Below, one piece after another: positions 24,663 to 31,756 of a stretch of 64,000 nucleotides of DNA (positions within the stretch are counted from its first letter, which is position 1; every line of letters begins with the position of its first letter). Source of the DNA: Deltaproteobacteria bacterium (GTDB taxonomy: Bacteria; Desulfobacterota; Binatia; DP-6); assembly GCA_005888095.1 (NCBI GenBank), contig VBKF01000091.1:62001-126000 (forward strand), in the 5' to 3' direction. The notes under the pieces were generated by a model. The model was not told where the DNA came from, did no database searches, and worked only from the letters and a program-made list of their open reading frames with translations. Made by a program: the position numbers and the translations under genes.

Positions 24663-26279
24663 ATGCGTCCGACCCGCGCGCCCGACGCTCGCCGGCCGCG
24701 CCACGAGGCAGCGGGCGAGTGGCCGCAGCCGTCGCTCTGGGCGATGCTCGAGGCGCGCGTCGAGCGGACCCCCGAGCGCGTCTACCTGATCGAGGGCCGC
24801 GAGGGGGGCCGGCAGTACACCTTCGGCGACCTGCACGCGCGAGCCGCGCGCATCGCCGCCGCGCTCCACCGTCTCGGCATCGGCCCGGGCGACGTCGTCT
24901 CCTGGCAGCTCCCGAACTGGTTCGAGGGCGTGGCCCTGGCGGCCGCGATCGACCGGGTGGGCGCGGTCTCGAATCCCATCATCACGATCTATCGCGAGCA
25001 GGAGATGACCTTCGTCTGCCGGCAGGCACGCTCGCGGGTGCTCGTCGTGCCGGGGGTGGTGCGGGGGACGGATCACCGCGAGATCGCCGCCGCGGTGCGG
25101 GCGGCCGCGCCCGATCTCGCGCACGTGCTCACCGTCCGTGCCGCGCCCGGCGCGGGCATGCAGGCACTGGAGGCGCTCGAGGAGTCGGCCGCGAGCCCCG
25201 GCTCGCCGTCGCCCCCGGGGCCGCACGACGTCTCGATGCTCTTCTACACGTCGGGGACGACCGCCGATCCGAAGGGCGTCCTCCACACGCCGTCGACGCT
25301 CGGCGCGGTGAACCACTTCCATGCGAAGCTCTTCCCGCCGTCGCCCGCCGATCGCACACTGCTCCAGTTTCCGCTGACCCACATCGGCGGCATCCTGCTC
25401 TTCGTCATGCACCAGCTCCGCTGCGGGTCGAGCGCGGTGTTCATGGAGACCTACGACCCGGAGCTGGCGATCGAGCTGATCGCGCGGCATGCCGTCACGG
25501 CGGCCGGCGGCCCGCCCGCGGTGCTCCAGGGGATGCTCGGCGCCCCGAACTTCACGGCCGAGATGGTCCGCTCGGTGCGCCTCACCGGCTCCGGCGCGGC
25601 CGACGTCTCGCCGGAGCTCATGCGCATGGCGAAGCAGCGATTCGGCTCGATCGCGTATCGCTCGTACGGCATGACCGAGTGCCCGATCCTGAGCTGCGGC
25701 GCGCCCGGCGACCCGGAGGAGAAGCTCCACGGGACCGACGGGCGACCGTCGCCCGGCTGTACGGCGCGCCTGGTCGACGACGCGGGGCGGCCGGTCGCTC
25801 CGGGCGTCGAGGGTGAGATCGAAGCGTACGGCCCCCAGCTCTGCGTCGGCTACGTTGACCCGGCGCTCAACGCCGCGTTCACCGCCGACGGCTTCTTCCG
25901 CACCGGCGATCTCGGGATCCTCGACGAGGCCGGCTTCCTGCGCATCACCGGCCGCCGCAAGGACGTCATCATCCGCAAGGGCGAGAACCTCTCCGCCAAG
26001 GGCATCGAGGACGTCCTCGCCGAGCACCCGAAGATCGCCGACGTCGCCGTCATCGGCGTGCCCGACCCCACCAGCGGCGAGCGCGTCTGCGCGTGCGTGG
26101 TCCTGCGGCCGGGCGCGGACGAGCTGTCCCTCGCCGAGGTCGCCGCCTTCATGGAGGCACGCCAGGTGATGCGGCAGAAGATCCCCGAGCAGCTGGAGAT
26201 CCTCGCGGAGCTGCCTCGGAACGCGACCGGCAAGGTGCGGAAGGACGTGCTGCGGGCCCGCTTCCGATCGTCGAAGTGA
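24663..26279 (+). CDS. AMP-forming acyl-CoA synthetase
   Basis: A 538-aa adenylate-forming ligase that activates a carboxylic acid to acyl-AMP and then acyl-CoA. The P-loop motif is MLFYTSGTTADPKGVLHT. The A4/A5 region is RSYGMTECPILSCGAP and the hinge region GFFRTGDLGILDEAGFLRITGRRKDVIIRKGENLS. The C-terminal catalytic Lys is in LPRNATGKVRKDVL. It resembles cyclohexanecarboxylate/short-branched acyl ligases more than long-chain FadD, but the substrate is not determined. Its stop lies 4 bp from the stop of the convergent amidohydrolase. ATG at 24663. Confidence 0.88.
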   Translation: MRPTRAPDARRPRHEAAGEWPQPSLWAMLEARVERTPERVYLIEGREGGRQYTFGDLHARAARIAAALHRLGIGPGDVVSWQLPNWFEGVALAAAIDRVGAVSNPIITIYREQEMTFVCRQARSRVLVVPGVVRGTDHREIAAAVRAAAPDLAHVLTVRAAPGAGMQALEALEESAASPGSPSPPGPHDVSMLFYTSGTTADPKGVLHTPSTLGAVNHFHAKLFPPSPADRTLLQFPLTHIGGILLFVMHQLRCGSSAVFMETYDPELAIELIARHAVTAAGGPPAVLQGMLGAPNFTAEMVRSVRLTGSGAADVSPELMRMAKQRFGSIAYRSYGMTECPILSCGAPGDPEEKLHGTDGRPSPGCTARLVDDAGRPVAPGVEGEIEAYGPQLCVGYVDPALNAAFTADGFFRTGDLGILDEAGFLRITGRRKDVIIRKGENLSAKGIEDVLAEHPKIADVAVIGVPDPTSGERVCACVVLRPGADELSLAEVAAFMEARQVMRQKIPEQLEILAELPRNATGKVRKDVLRARFRSSK

Positions 26280-26283
26280 GGCG

Positions 26284-27444
26284 CTACGCCCCCACGCGGA
26301 CGCCGTAGAGACGCGCGGCGTTCTCGTACGTGATCGCCCGCCGCTCGGCCGCGGGAACGCCCTCGAACATCTCCGCCACGACACGGCGCGATTGCGGCCA
26401 GTCGCAGCCGTGGTGCGGGTAGTCGGTCGACCACATCATGCGGTCGACGCCCACGGCGTGGCGGTTCTTCACGCCGTAGCGGTCGATGATGAAGGTGAAC
26501 GACCAGTTGGAGCGGACGTACTCGCTCGGCTCCCGCTCGAGCCTGATCTTGGCCCAGTACTTGTTCCGGTCGTAGCGGTCGTCCATCTGCTCGGCGTAGT
26601 AGGGCACCCAGCCGGCGCCGCTCTCGACGGAGACGAACTGGAGCCTCGAGAAGCGGTCGTGGACACCGGTCAGGATGATCTCGCCCATGATGAGCGGCAT
26701 GGTGTCGAGGCCCGCGCCGGACAGCATCGAGACCTGCTTCCCGCCCGTCGACTCGCCGCGCGAGAGCTTCTCCTCCATCACCGTCTTCGGCTTGGGCGGC
26801 ACCTTGCCGCGCGCCGCGAGCGCGCAGTGGATGCTGATGGGGAGGCCGAGCCGCTCGGCCTCGGCGAAGAACGGGTCGTCGGCCTCCGAGAGGTTCAGGT
26901 TGCCGCTCGGCCAGGCCGAGATGAGGACGCCGCGGTGTCCCATCGCCTTCGTGCGCTTCATCTCGGCGATCGCCGCGTCGACGCCGACGCTCGGCATCTG
27001 CGCGATGCCGATCAGCCGATCCGGCGCCTTTGCGCAGAAGTCCCTGGCGAGCCAGTCGTTGTAGGCGCGGATGCCGGCCAGGTGGAACTCGTCGTCGGTG
27101 CCGAGCATGAAGTGCCGCATCGTCCGCTGCGGCGAGTATATGACCTCGGCGACGACCCCGTCCTCCAGCATCTCCTTGACCCGCGCCGCGCCCTCGAAGT
27201 TGCCCTGGTTGATCGTGTCGTAATGGGCACCCGACCAGCGCAGCTCCTCGCGCGGCCGGCCGCGCGTGACGGTCACGAGCCCGAGCGGCGCCGGCGCGCC
27301 GCCGTCGTTGTAGAGCCAGGCGTCGCCGCCCTCCTCGTCCTTCACGAGCTTCGGGGCGCGCGGCCGGAACTCCGGAGTCAGCCACTTCTCCCAGAGGTCC
27401 GGCGGCTCGACGATGTGGGAATCGCTGGAGATCATCGGGTCCAT
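26284..27444 (-). CDS. Amidohydrolase-2 family metal-dependent hydrolase (copy 1)
   Basis: A 386-aa TIM-barrel protein of the PF04909 type. It opens with MISSDSHIVEPPDLWEKW, in which the usual HxH metal pair is replaced by D-x-H, a normal variant of this subfamily. Other blocks are MLEDGVVAEVIYSPQ, RAYNDWLARDF, GVLISAWPSGN, LPISIHCALAARGKV (metal-binding His), RLQFVSVESGAGWVPYYAEQMD and the signature MMWSTDYPHHGCDWPQSR with the catalytic Asp. Members are decarboxylases or C-C/C-O hydrolases of aromatic-type acids. Three relatives occur in this window. ATG at 27444. Confidence 0.87.
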   Translation of the reverse strand: MDPMISSDSHIVEPPDLWEKWLTPEFRPRAPKLVKDEEGGDAWLYNDGGAPAPLGLVTVTRGRPREELRWSGAHYDTINQGNFEGAARVKEMLEDGVVAEVIYSPQRTMRHFMLGTDDEFHLAGIRAYNDWLARDFCAKAPDRLIGIAQMPSVGVDAAIAEMKRTKAMGHRGVLISAWPSGNLNLSEADDPFFAEAERLGLPISIHCALAARGKVPPKPKTVMEEKLSRGESTGGKQVSMLSGAGLDTMPLIMGEIILTGVHDRFSRLQFVSVESGAGWVPYYAEQMDDRYDRNKYWAKIRLEREPSEYVRSNWSFTFIIDRYGVKNRHAVGVDRMMWSTDYPHHGCDWPQSRRVVAEMFEGVPAAERRAITYENAARLYGVRVGA

Positions 27445-27528
27445 GCGTCGCGGCTCCTCCCGCGGGAGGCATACCAGAGAAGCCGCCTGGACCGGAAGGG
27501 CTCCGGTGAGAGGCGCGTTGAACCTCCG

Positions 27529-27558
27529 GCATGCGGGTGTATGTATTGCCGCATGCGG
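27529..27558. promoter_or_regulatory. Repeated GCATGCGG palindrome pair over retropepsin copy 2 start
   Basis: GGCATGCGG starts at 27528 and the perfect palindrome CCGCATGCGG is at 27549-27558. The GCATGC cores at 27529-27534 and 27551-27556 are 22 bp apart, about two helical turns. The second overlaps an in-frame ATG (27553) of the first gene of the retropepsin-mntA-hepT operon. The geometry suits a dimeric repressor bound twice on one face of the DNA. Confidence 0.45.
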
Positions 27559-28029
27559 GGCGAACTGACACTTCCCAACCCGATGGGCCTCGTTTACGCC
27601 GACCTCGAAGTGCGACGCGAGAGCGGGCCGTCCTGCAATGTCCGCTTCCTGGTCGACAGCGGCGCCACGCTCTCGGTGCTGCCATGGCAGGTATGGCACA
27701 CCTTGGGTCTGAAGCCGCTCCGCTCAATGGTGTTCACCCTGGCAGACGGCACGACGATGCGCCGCCGCGTCTCCGGCTGTTGGTTCCGTTTCCGCGGCAT
27801 CGAAGCGCCGAGCCCCGTCATCCTCGGCCAGCGACGCGATACGGCGCTCCTCGGGACGCTGACGCTTGAAGCCCTCGGCCTCGTGCTCAACCCCTTCGAG
27901 CGCACGCTCCGGCCGATGCGGATGATTCTTGCGTTGGCCGGGCTGCGCGAGCGTGTAGAGCCGCGGCCATCTCGGCGTCTCGGGCGCCGTGGCACCTGCC
28001 CCGGCCGCATGTTAACCTGCGATGCATGA
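27541..28029 (+). CDS. Retropepsin-like aspartic protease (copy 2), first gene of mntA-hepT operon
   Basis: A 162-aa protein (or 158 aa from ATG 27553). The active site VDSGATLSVLPWQVW has its Asp at residue 39. The rest mirrors copy 1 at 4.8 kb: FTLADGTTMRRRVSG, GQRRDTALLGTLTLEALGL and LNPFERTLRPMRMIL. A basic, low-complexity tail of about 40 residues follows. Its TGA (28027-28029) overlaps the mntA ATG (28026-28028), so the protease-like gene and the nucleotidyltransferase are translationally coupled. Whether it processes MntA/HepT or is an accessory is unknown. Dimerisation would be needed for catalysis. Confidence 0.75.
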   Translation: MYCRMRGELTLPNPMGLVYADLEVRRESGPSCNVRFLVDSGATLSVLPWQVWHTLGLKPLRSMVFTLADGTTMRRRVSGCWFRFRGIEAPSPVILGQRRDTALLGTLTLEALGLVLNPFERTLRPMRMILALAGLRERVEPRPSRRLGRRGTCPGRMLTCDA

Positions 28030-28448
28030 GGCCGGACATCGCCGAGAGGCTGACGAGGCTTTTCGCAGCGACGCCTCCTCCGGGCCTCGTGTCCGCTTAT
28101 CTCTTCGGGAGCCATGCCGACGGGCGCGCCCACCGCGAGAGCGACGTCGACCTCGGGGTGCTACTGCGCTGGGAGGTGTATCGGGCACGCTCCCATCGCT
28201 TCGACGAGCGGGTTCGGTTGTCGGCGTGGCTCGCGGGGGAGCTTGGCGTCCCCGGCGTTGATGTCGTCGTCCTGAACGACGCCCCGCCGCAGCTCGGTTC
28301 CCGAATCGTCGTCGCTGGCAGGCGGGTCTTCTGTGCCGACGCCGATGCCGACCATGCGTTCGTGCGAGACGTCCAGCTGCGCGCGGCCGACCTCGAGCCC
28401 TTTCTCCGGCGTACGCGACGGGTGAAGCTGGCCGCGATCGCCCGATGA
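28026..28448 (+). CDS. mntA: MntA-like nucleotidyltransferase (antitoxin of MntA/HepT)
   Basis: A 140-aa minimal nucleotidyltransferase. The diagnostic G-S-x10-D-x-D motif is complete: G28-S29 in LFGSHADGRAHRESDVDLGV with D40 and D42. In characterised type VII systems MntA transfers AMP to a Tyr of the HepT toxin and so neutralises it. The downstream neighbour is HepT, joined by ATGA. It is unusual in having a retropepsin-like gene coupled in front. Confidence 0.88.
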   Translation: MRPDIAERLTRLFAATPPPGLVSAYLFGSHADGRAHRESDVDLGVLLRWEVYRARSHRFDERVRLSAWLAGELGVPGVDVVVLNDAPPQLGSRIVVAGRRVFCADADADHAFVRDVQLRAADLEPFLRRTRRVKLAAIAR

Positions 28449-28861
28449 CGTTCCTCGTGGAGCGCCTGGCGGAGCTCCGGCGCCACCTCGACCACCTGCG
28501 TGCGATCCGGCCGCGAGTTCCCGGCCCGGCAGCTCTCGACCGGGATCTCTCGCTCCACAACGACGTGCTTTTCTCGCTGCTCACCGTCTGCCAGCTCGTG
28601 ATCGACATCGCAGGAGAGCTCTCCGCGCGTCGCGGCGAAAGATTCGAGGACTACACCCAGGCGGTGCGCAACCTCGCCCGCGATCCCCGCTTCCCCGAAG
28701 CGCTGGTCGCAGAGTTGGAGCGTCTCCCGGGCTTCCGGAACGTGCTGATCCACGATTACGTGGACCTCGACATGACGAGGGTGACCGCGGCGCTCGACCG
28801 CCTCGAGCCGCTGGAGCGGTTCGTGGAGATCGTCAGGCAGCTGGAGGCTCAAGAGGGCTGA
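28445..28861 (+). CDS. hepT: HepT-like toxin (HEPN ribonuclease)
   Basis: A 138-aa all-helical HEPN protein. The RNase motif R-x4-H-x-Y is intact at residues 98-105 (R98, H103, Y105 in GFRNVLIHDYVDLD). Y105 is the expected AMPylation site for MntA. The N-terminal helices (LVERLAELRRHLDHL) and the middle SLLTVCQLVIDIAGELSARRG are typical. The start overlaps the mntA stop (ATGA). The last 29 bp overlap the 3' end of the convergent ogt gene. Confidence 0.9.
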   Translation: MTFLVERLAELRRHLDHLRAIRPRVPGPAALDRDLSLHNDVLFSLLTVCQLVIDIAGELSARRGERFEDYTQAVRNLARDPRFPEALVAELERLPGFRNVLIHDYVDLDMTRVTAALDRLEPLERFVEIVRQLEAQEG

Positions 28862-29411
28862 ACGGGGGCCCGCCGTCGACGGCGGCGGACGCGGTCTCGC
28901 CGCGGCACAGGCGCCGCCCGCCCTCGTGCCTGAGGAGCCACTGCTTGCGCTTCACTCCCCCGGCATAACCCGTCAGGCTGCCGTCGGCGCCGATCACGCG
29001 GTGGCAGGGAATCACGATCGCGATGGGGTTCGACCCGTTCGCCGCTCCCACGGCGCGCGCGGCTCCCGCAGCACCGATTCCTCGCGCGAGGTCACCGTAG
29101 GAGGCGGTGCGGCCGGGAGGCACCTTGCGAAGGGCGCTCCACACCTTGCGCTGGAATGCCGTCCCGCCCGGGTCGACTCGGATCGAAGCGAGCGCCCCGA
29201 GATCACCGGCGAAGTATCGCTCGAGGCGGCTCACCACCCCCGCGGGGTCCGTGGCCGTGCGGAACTCCACCTGCCCGAAGCGCTTCTCGAGCGCCGCTCG
29301 CCGGCGCGACCACTTCTCCGTGAAGTCGAGCGCGCAGAGGCACCCGTCGCGAACGGCCAGCGTGATCCGGCCGATGGGTGACGCGACCTCGGCAGTCTCG
29401 ATGGTCGTCAT
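28833..29411 (-). CDS. ogt: Methylated-DNA--[protein]-cysteine S-methyltransferase (first copy)
   Basis: A 192-aa suicide alkyltransferase that removes O6-alkyl groups from guanine. The acceptor site is IVIPCHRVIGADGSLTGYAGGVKRKQWLL with Cys at about residue 136. The DNA-binding helix-turn-helix is KVPPGRTASYGDLARGIGAAGAARAVGAANGSNPIAI. The N-terminal Rossmann-like domain is present (TAEVASPIGRITLAVRDGCLCALDF). The C-terminal 25 residues beyond LLRHEGG are extra. The ATG at 29411 overlaps the cyclase stop by one base; a GTG at 29414 overlaps by four. A second alkyltransferase lies 1.1 kb away on the other strand. Confidence 0.92.
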   Translation of the reverse strand: MTTIETAEVASPIGRITLAVRDGCLCALDFTEKWSRRRAALEKRFGQVEFRTATDPAGVVSRLERYFAGDLGALASIRVDPGGTAFQRKVWSALRKVPPGRTASYGDLARGIGAAGAARAVGAANGSNPIAIVIPCHRVIGADGSLTGYAGGVKRKQWLLRHEGGRRLCRGETASAAVDGGPPFSPLEPPAA

Positions 29412-29974
29412 CACGCTCCCTCCTCAAGCTCTACACTGAACAATGGGACGGGCTCCCGGCCTGGGATCGGCAGGGGCCGCGTCCGCCGGAAATGCACCGG
29501 GAGACCGCCGGCCTCCGCGCGCAGGGTATCGCTGACCACGATGCGGCCGCCCCGCGCTCGCTCGGTGACGCGCGCGGCGACGTTGAGGTCGTGCCCCACG
29601 AGGTCACCCTCGCGCCAGCGGACCTCGCCCGCGTGGATGCCGATCCGGAGCTTCACCGTGGGCCGCCGGCGCGCGGCCGCTGCCTGGATCGCGACCGCCG
29701 CCCGGAGGGCGTCCGCGGGCGAGACGAAGACCGCCATCAGCCCGTCGCCGAGCCGTTTGACGATCCGGCCGTCGAGCGCCCGGATCGCCGGCAGGACCAG
29801 GCTGTCGTGCCGGCGGAGGAGCCGCAGCGCGGCGCCGTTTCCCTGCATGGCGGCATGCGCCGTGAACCCTTCGAGGTCGGTGAACATGAAGGCCAGGCGT
29901 GAGCCGCGGCGCGGGACGACCGGGAAGAGGCCGATCAGCCAGTCGATCACGGCGAGCTCGTCGTTCGCTCTCAT
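29411..29974 (-). CDS. Class III adenylate/guanylate cyclase catalytic domain protein
   Basis: A 187-aa single-domain cyclase. Active-site residues can be placed: metal Asp33 in FMFTDLEGFT, Lys72 and Asp76 in IVKRLGDGLMAVF, Asn130 and Arg134 in GHDLNVAARVTERA. It therefore looks competent to make cAMP or cGMP as a homodimer. No sensor or membrane domain is attached; the first 26 residues are a short helix. Its stop overlaps the ogt start, so both should be made together. The start at 29974 is 76 bp from the divergent ECF sigma gene. Confidence 0.87.
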   Translation of the reverse strand: MRANDELAVIDWLIGLFPVVPRRGSRLAFMFTDLEGFTAHAAMQGNGAALRLLRRHDSLVLPAIRALDGRIVKRLGDGLMAVFVSPADALRAAVAIQAAAARRRPTVKLRIGIHAGEVRWREGDLVGHDLNVAARVTERARGGRIVVSDTLRAEAGGLPVHFRRTRPLPIPGREPVPLFSVELEEGA

Positions 29975-30050
29975 GCACCTCTACAACGCCCTGGCCGGCC
30001 GGAACGTGAAATCTCACATCGGCTGGCATGAGGTGTTAGAAGAGGCAAGC

Positions 30051-30548
30051 ATGGGCGCGGTCTCCCTCGCCGAGCTCGCGGAGCGATACCGGCCGGAGAT
30101 CCTGGCCTATCTCGTGCGGCTCATGGGCAACGAACCCGATGCGCAGGACGCCTGTCAGGACGCCTTCCTCCGCGCGCAGGGCGCGCTCGACCGGCTGCGG
30201 CCCGATTCGAACCTGCGCGCCTGGCTCTACCGGATCGCCACCAACAGCGCACTCGGCGCCGCGCGACGGCGCGCCAGGCGGACGGCGCGCACGGTCGACG
30301 TCGACCTCGACGGGCTGCCCGCGGGCGCCGGCTCGTCGCCGGAGGACCGCGAGCAGCTCCGCCGCGTGGCGCGTGCCGTGCAGGCGCTGCCACCGAAACA
30401 GCGCGCGGCGCTCATGCTCAGGAGGTTCCACGGGCTCGGCTATGCCGACATCGCCGCGAGCCTCGGCGGCAACGAGGCGGCGGCGCGCGCCAACGTGTAC
30501 CAGGCCGTGAAGCGGCTCCGGGCAGCGCTCGAGGAGCGAAGAGGATGA
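30051..30548 (+). CDS. ECF-type RNA polymerase sigma factor
   Basis: A 165-aa sigma-70-family extracytoplasmic-function factor. Region 2 spans about residues 10-75 (YRPEILAYLVRLMGNEPDAQDACQDAFLRAQ; NLRAWLYRIATNSAL). Region 4 spans about 105-160 (VQALPPKQRAALMLRRFHGLGYADIAASLGGNEAAARANVYQAVKRLRAAL). A short linker lies between them and there is no extra domain. The ATG at 30051 follows AGAGG. A GGAAC at 30001-30005 resembles an ECF -35, but no -10 sits at the right distance. The stop overlaps the start of an alkyltransferase gene (ATGA), where an anti-sigma gene would normally be. Confidence 0.88.
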   Translation: MGAVSLAELAERYRPEILAYLVRLMGNEPDAQDACQDAFLRAQGALDRLRPDSNLRAWLYRIATNSALGAARRRARRTARTVDVDLDGLPAGAGSSPEDREQLRRVARAVQALPPKQRAALMLRRFHGLGYADIAASLGGNEAAARANVYQAVKRLRAALEERRG

Positions 30549-31225
30549 AGAAGCACGACGAGCTGATCGCGACCCTGCTGGGCGACGCGCAGGCCTCGCA
30601 GGAGCTCGAGCGGTGGCTCGACACGGACGAGGGGCGGCACGAGCTCGCCGCGTACCGCCAGGCCCTGGGCGAGCTCACGCGTCTCTACGGGGAGGACCGG
30701 ATCGGCAGGCCCCGGCGACCGGTCTACTACTGCAGCCTCCCGACGCCGATCGGCCGCGTGCTGGTCGGGGCGACCGATGCGGGGCTCGTCCGCGTCTCCT
30801 TCCGCCAGAGCGAGCCGTCGTTCGTCGCCGAGCTTCGCGAGCGGCTCGGTGCCGACCCGGTCAGGTCCGCGGCGAAGACGGCCGACATCGTGCGCCAGCT
30901 GCGCGCCTACTTCGCCGGCGAGCGCCGCGCGTTCGACGTCCGGCTCGACCTGAGCCGCCTGACGCCGTTCCACCGGCGCGTGCTGATGGCAGCCGCCGAG
31001 GTGCCGGCCGGGCAGGTCGTCTCCTACGGCGAGATCGCCCGGCGCATCGGCCAGCCGCACGGCAGCCGCGCGGTCGGCCAGGCGCTCGGCCGCAACCCCG
31101 TCCCGATCGTCATCCCGTGCCACCGCGTGGTCGCCGCCGGCGGACGGCTCGGTGGCTACACGGGTGGGCTCGGCATCAAGCGAAAGCTCCTGCGGCTCGA
31201 GGGCGCGCGCGTGGCAGCGGGGTGA
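30545..31225 (+). CDS. Alkyltransferase (MGMT/Ogt-type) with N-terminal extension, coupled to ECF sigma
   Basis: A 226-aa protein. Residues ~60-220 are a complete alkylguanine-DNA alkyltransferase: CSLPTPIGRVLVGATDAGLVRV, VPAGQVVSYGEIARRIGQPHGSRAVGQALGRNPVPIVI, PCHRV with acceptor Cys192, and GGYTGGLGIKRKLLRLEG. The first ~55 residues (KHDELIATLLGDAQASQELERWLDTDEGRHELAAYRQALGELTRL) are not part of that fold. They resemble, in position and helical pattern, the N-terminal helix of anti-sigma factors, but lack the zinc-binding His/Cys set. The ATG overlaps the sigma factor stop. I infer a sensor-repair role; that is not shown by sequence. Confidence 0.85.
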   Translation: MKKHDELIATLLGDAQASQELERWLDTDEGRHELAAYRQALGELTRLYGEDRIGRPRRPVYYCSLPTPIGRVLVGATDAGLVRVSFRQSEPSFVAELRERLGADPVRSAAKTADIVRQLRAYFAGERRAFDVRLDLSRLTPFHRRVLMAAAEVPAGQVVSYGEIARRIGQPHGSRAVGQALGRNPVPIVIPCHRVVAAGGRLGGYTGGLGIKRKLLRLEGARVAAG

Positions 31226-31228
31226 CCC

Positions 31229-31714
31229 GTGATCGACGGCGCACTCTGGTACTTCGCCTACGGCAGCAACATGAACCGCGCGATCTTCCTCGACCGCCGC
31301 GGGATGCACCCGCTCGCGACCCGCGGCGCGCGGCTCGACGGGTACCGGCTCTGCTTCAACATCCCGATCGGTCCCGGCGAACGGGGCGTCGCCAACCTCG
31401 AGCCCGACGTCGCGGCGCGGACCTGGGGCGTGCTCTACCTGCTCACCGCCGGGGAGTTCGACCACCTGGACCGCACCGAGCTCGTCCACCTCGGGGTCTA
31501 CCAGCGGCTCGCGGTGGAGGTCGCCGTCGACGGTGAGGAGCGCGTCCCCGCCTTCACCTATCGATCCGCCATGACCCTGCCGGGACGCAAGCCGTCGCCG
31601 CGCTATCGGGGACTGCTGATCGAGGGCGCCCGCCAGCACGCGCTCGCACCCGACTACGTCGAGTACCTCGAGAGCTTCGAGCTGGCGCGGGACGAGCGCG
31701 TGGCGAATCGCTGA
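31229..31714 (+). CDS. Gamma-glutamylcyclotransferase-like protein
   Basis: A 161-aa GGCT-fold protein. The nucleotide-binding-like loop YFAYGSNMN is at residues ~8-16, and the catalytic Glu is in TAGEFDHLDRTE. The segment WGVLYLL precedes it, as in the family. The family releases 5-oxoproline from gamma-glutamyl peptides; the exact substrate is open. The GTG at 31229 is 3 bp after the alkyltransferase stop, so it is the third gene of the sigma-alkyltransferase operon. Confidence 0.85.
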   Translation: MIDGALWYFAYGSNMNRAIFLDRRGMHPLATRGARLDGYRLCFNIPIGPGERGVANLEPDVAARTWGVLYLLTAGEFDHLDRTELVHLGVYQRLAVEVAVDGEERVPAFTYRSAMTLPGRKPSPRYRGLLIEGARQHALAPDYVEYLESFELARDERVANR

Positions 31715-31756
31715 GCGCCGCGAGCCCTCGCGCGTGCCGGCGGGCGCTGGTAAACG

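Noticed and set aside
30006..30017. GTGA-AATC-TCAC as a CRP-type site beside the cyclase
   Set aside because: The spacer is 4 bp while CRP sites need 6 bp between TGTGA and TCACA; outer bases do not match.
30001..30040. GGAAC as an autoregulated ECF promoter for the sigma gene
   Set aside because: No GTC/GTT-like -10 lies 16-17 bp downstream; the nearest GTTA is about 29 bp away.
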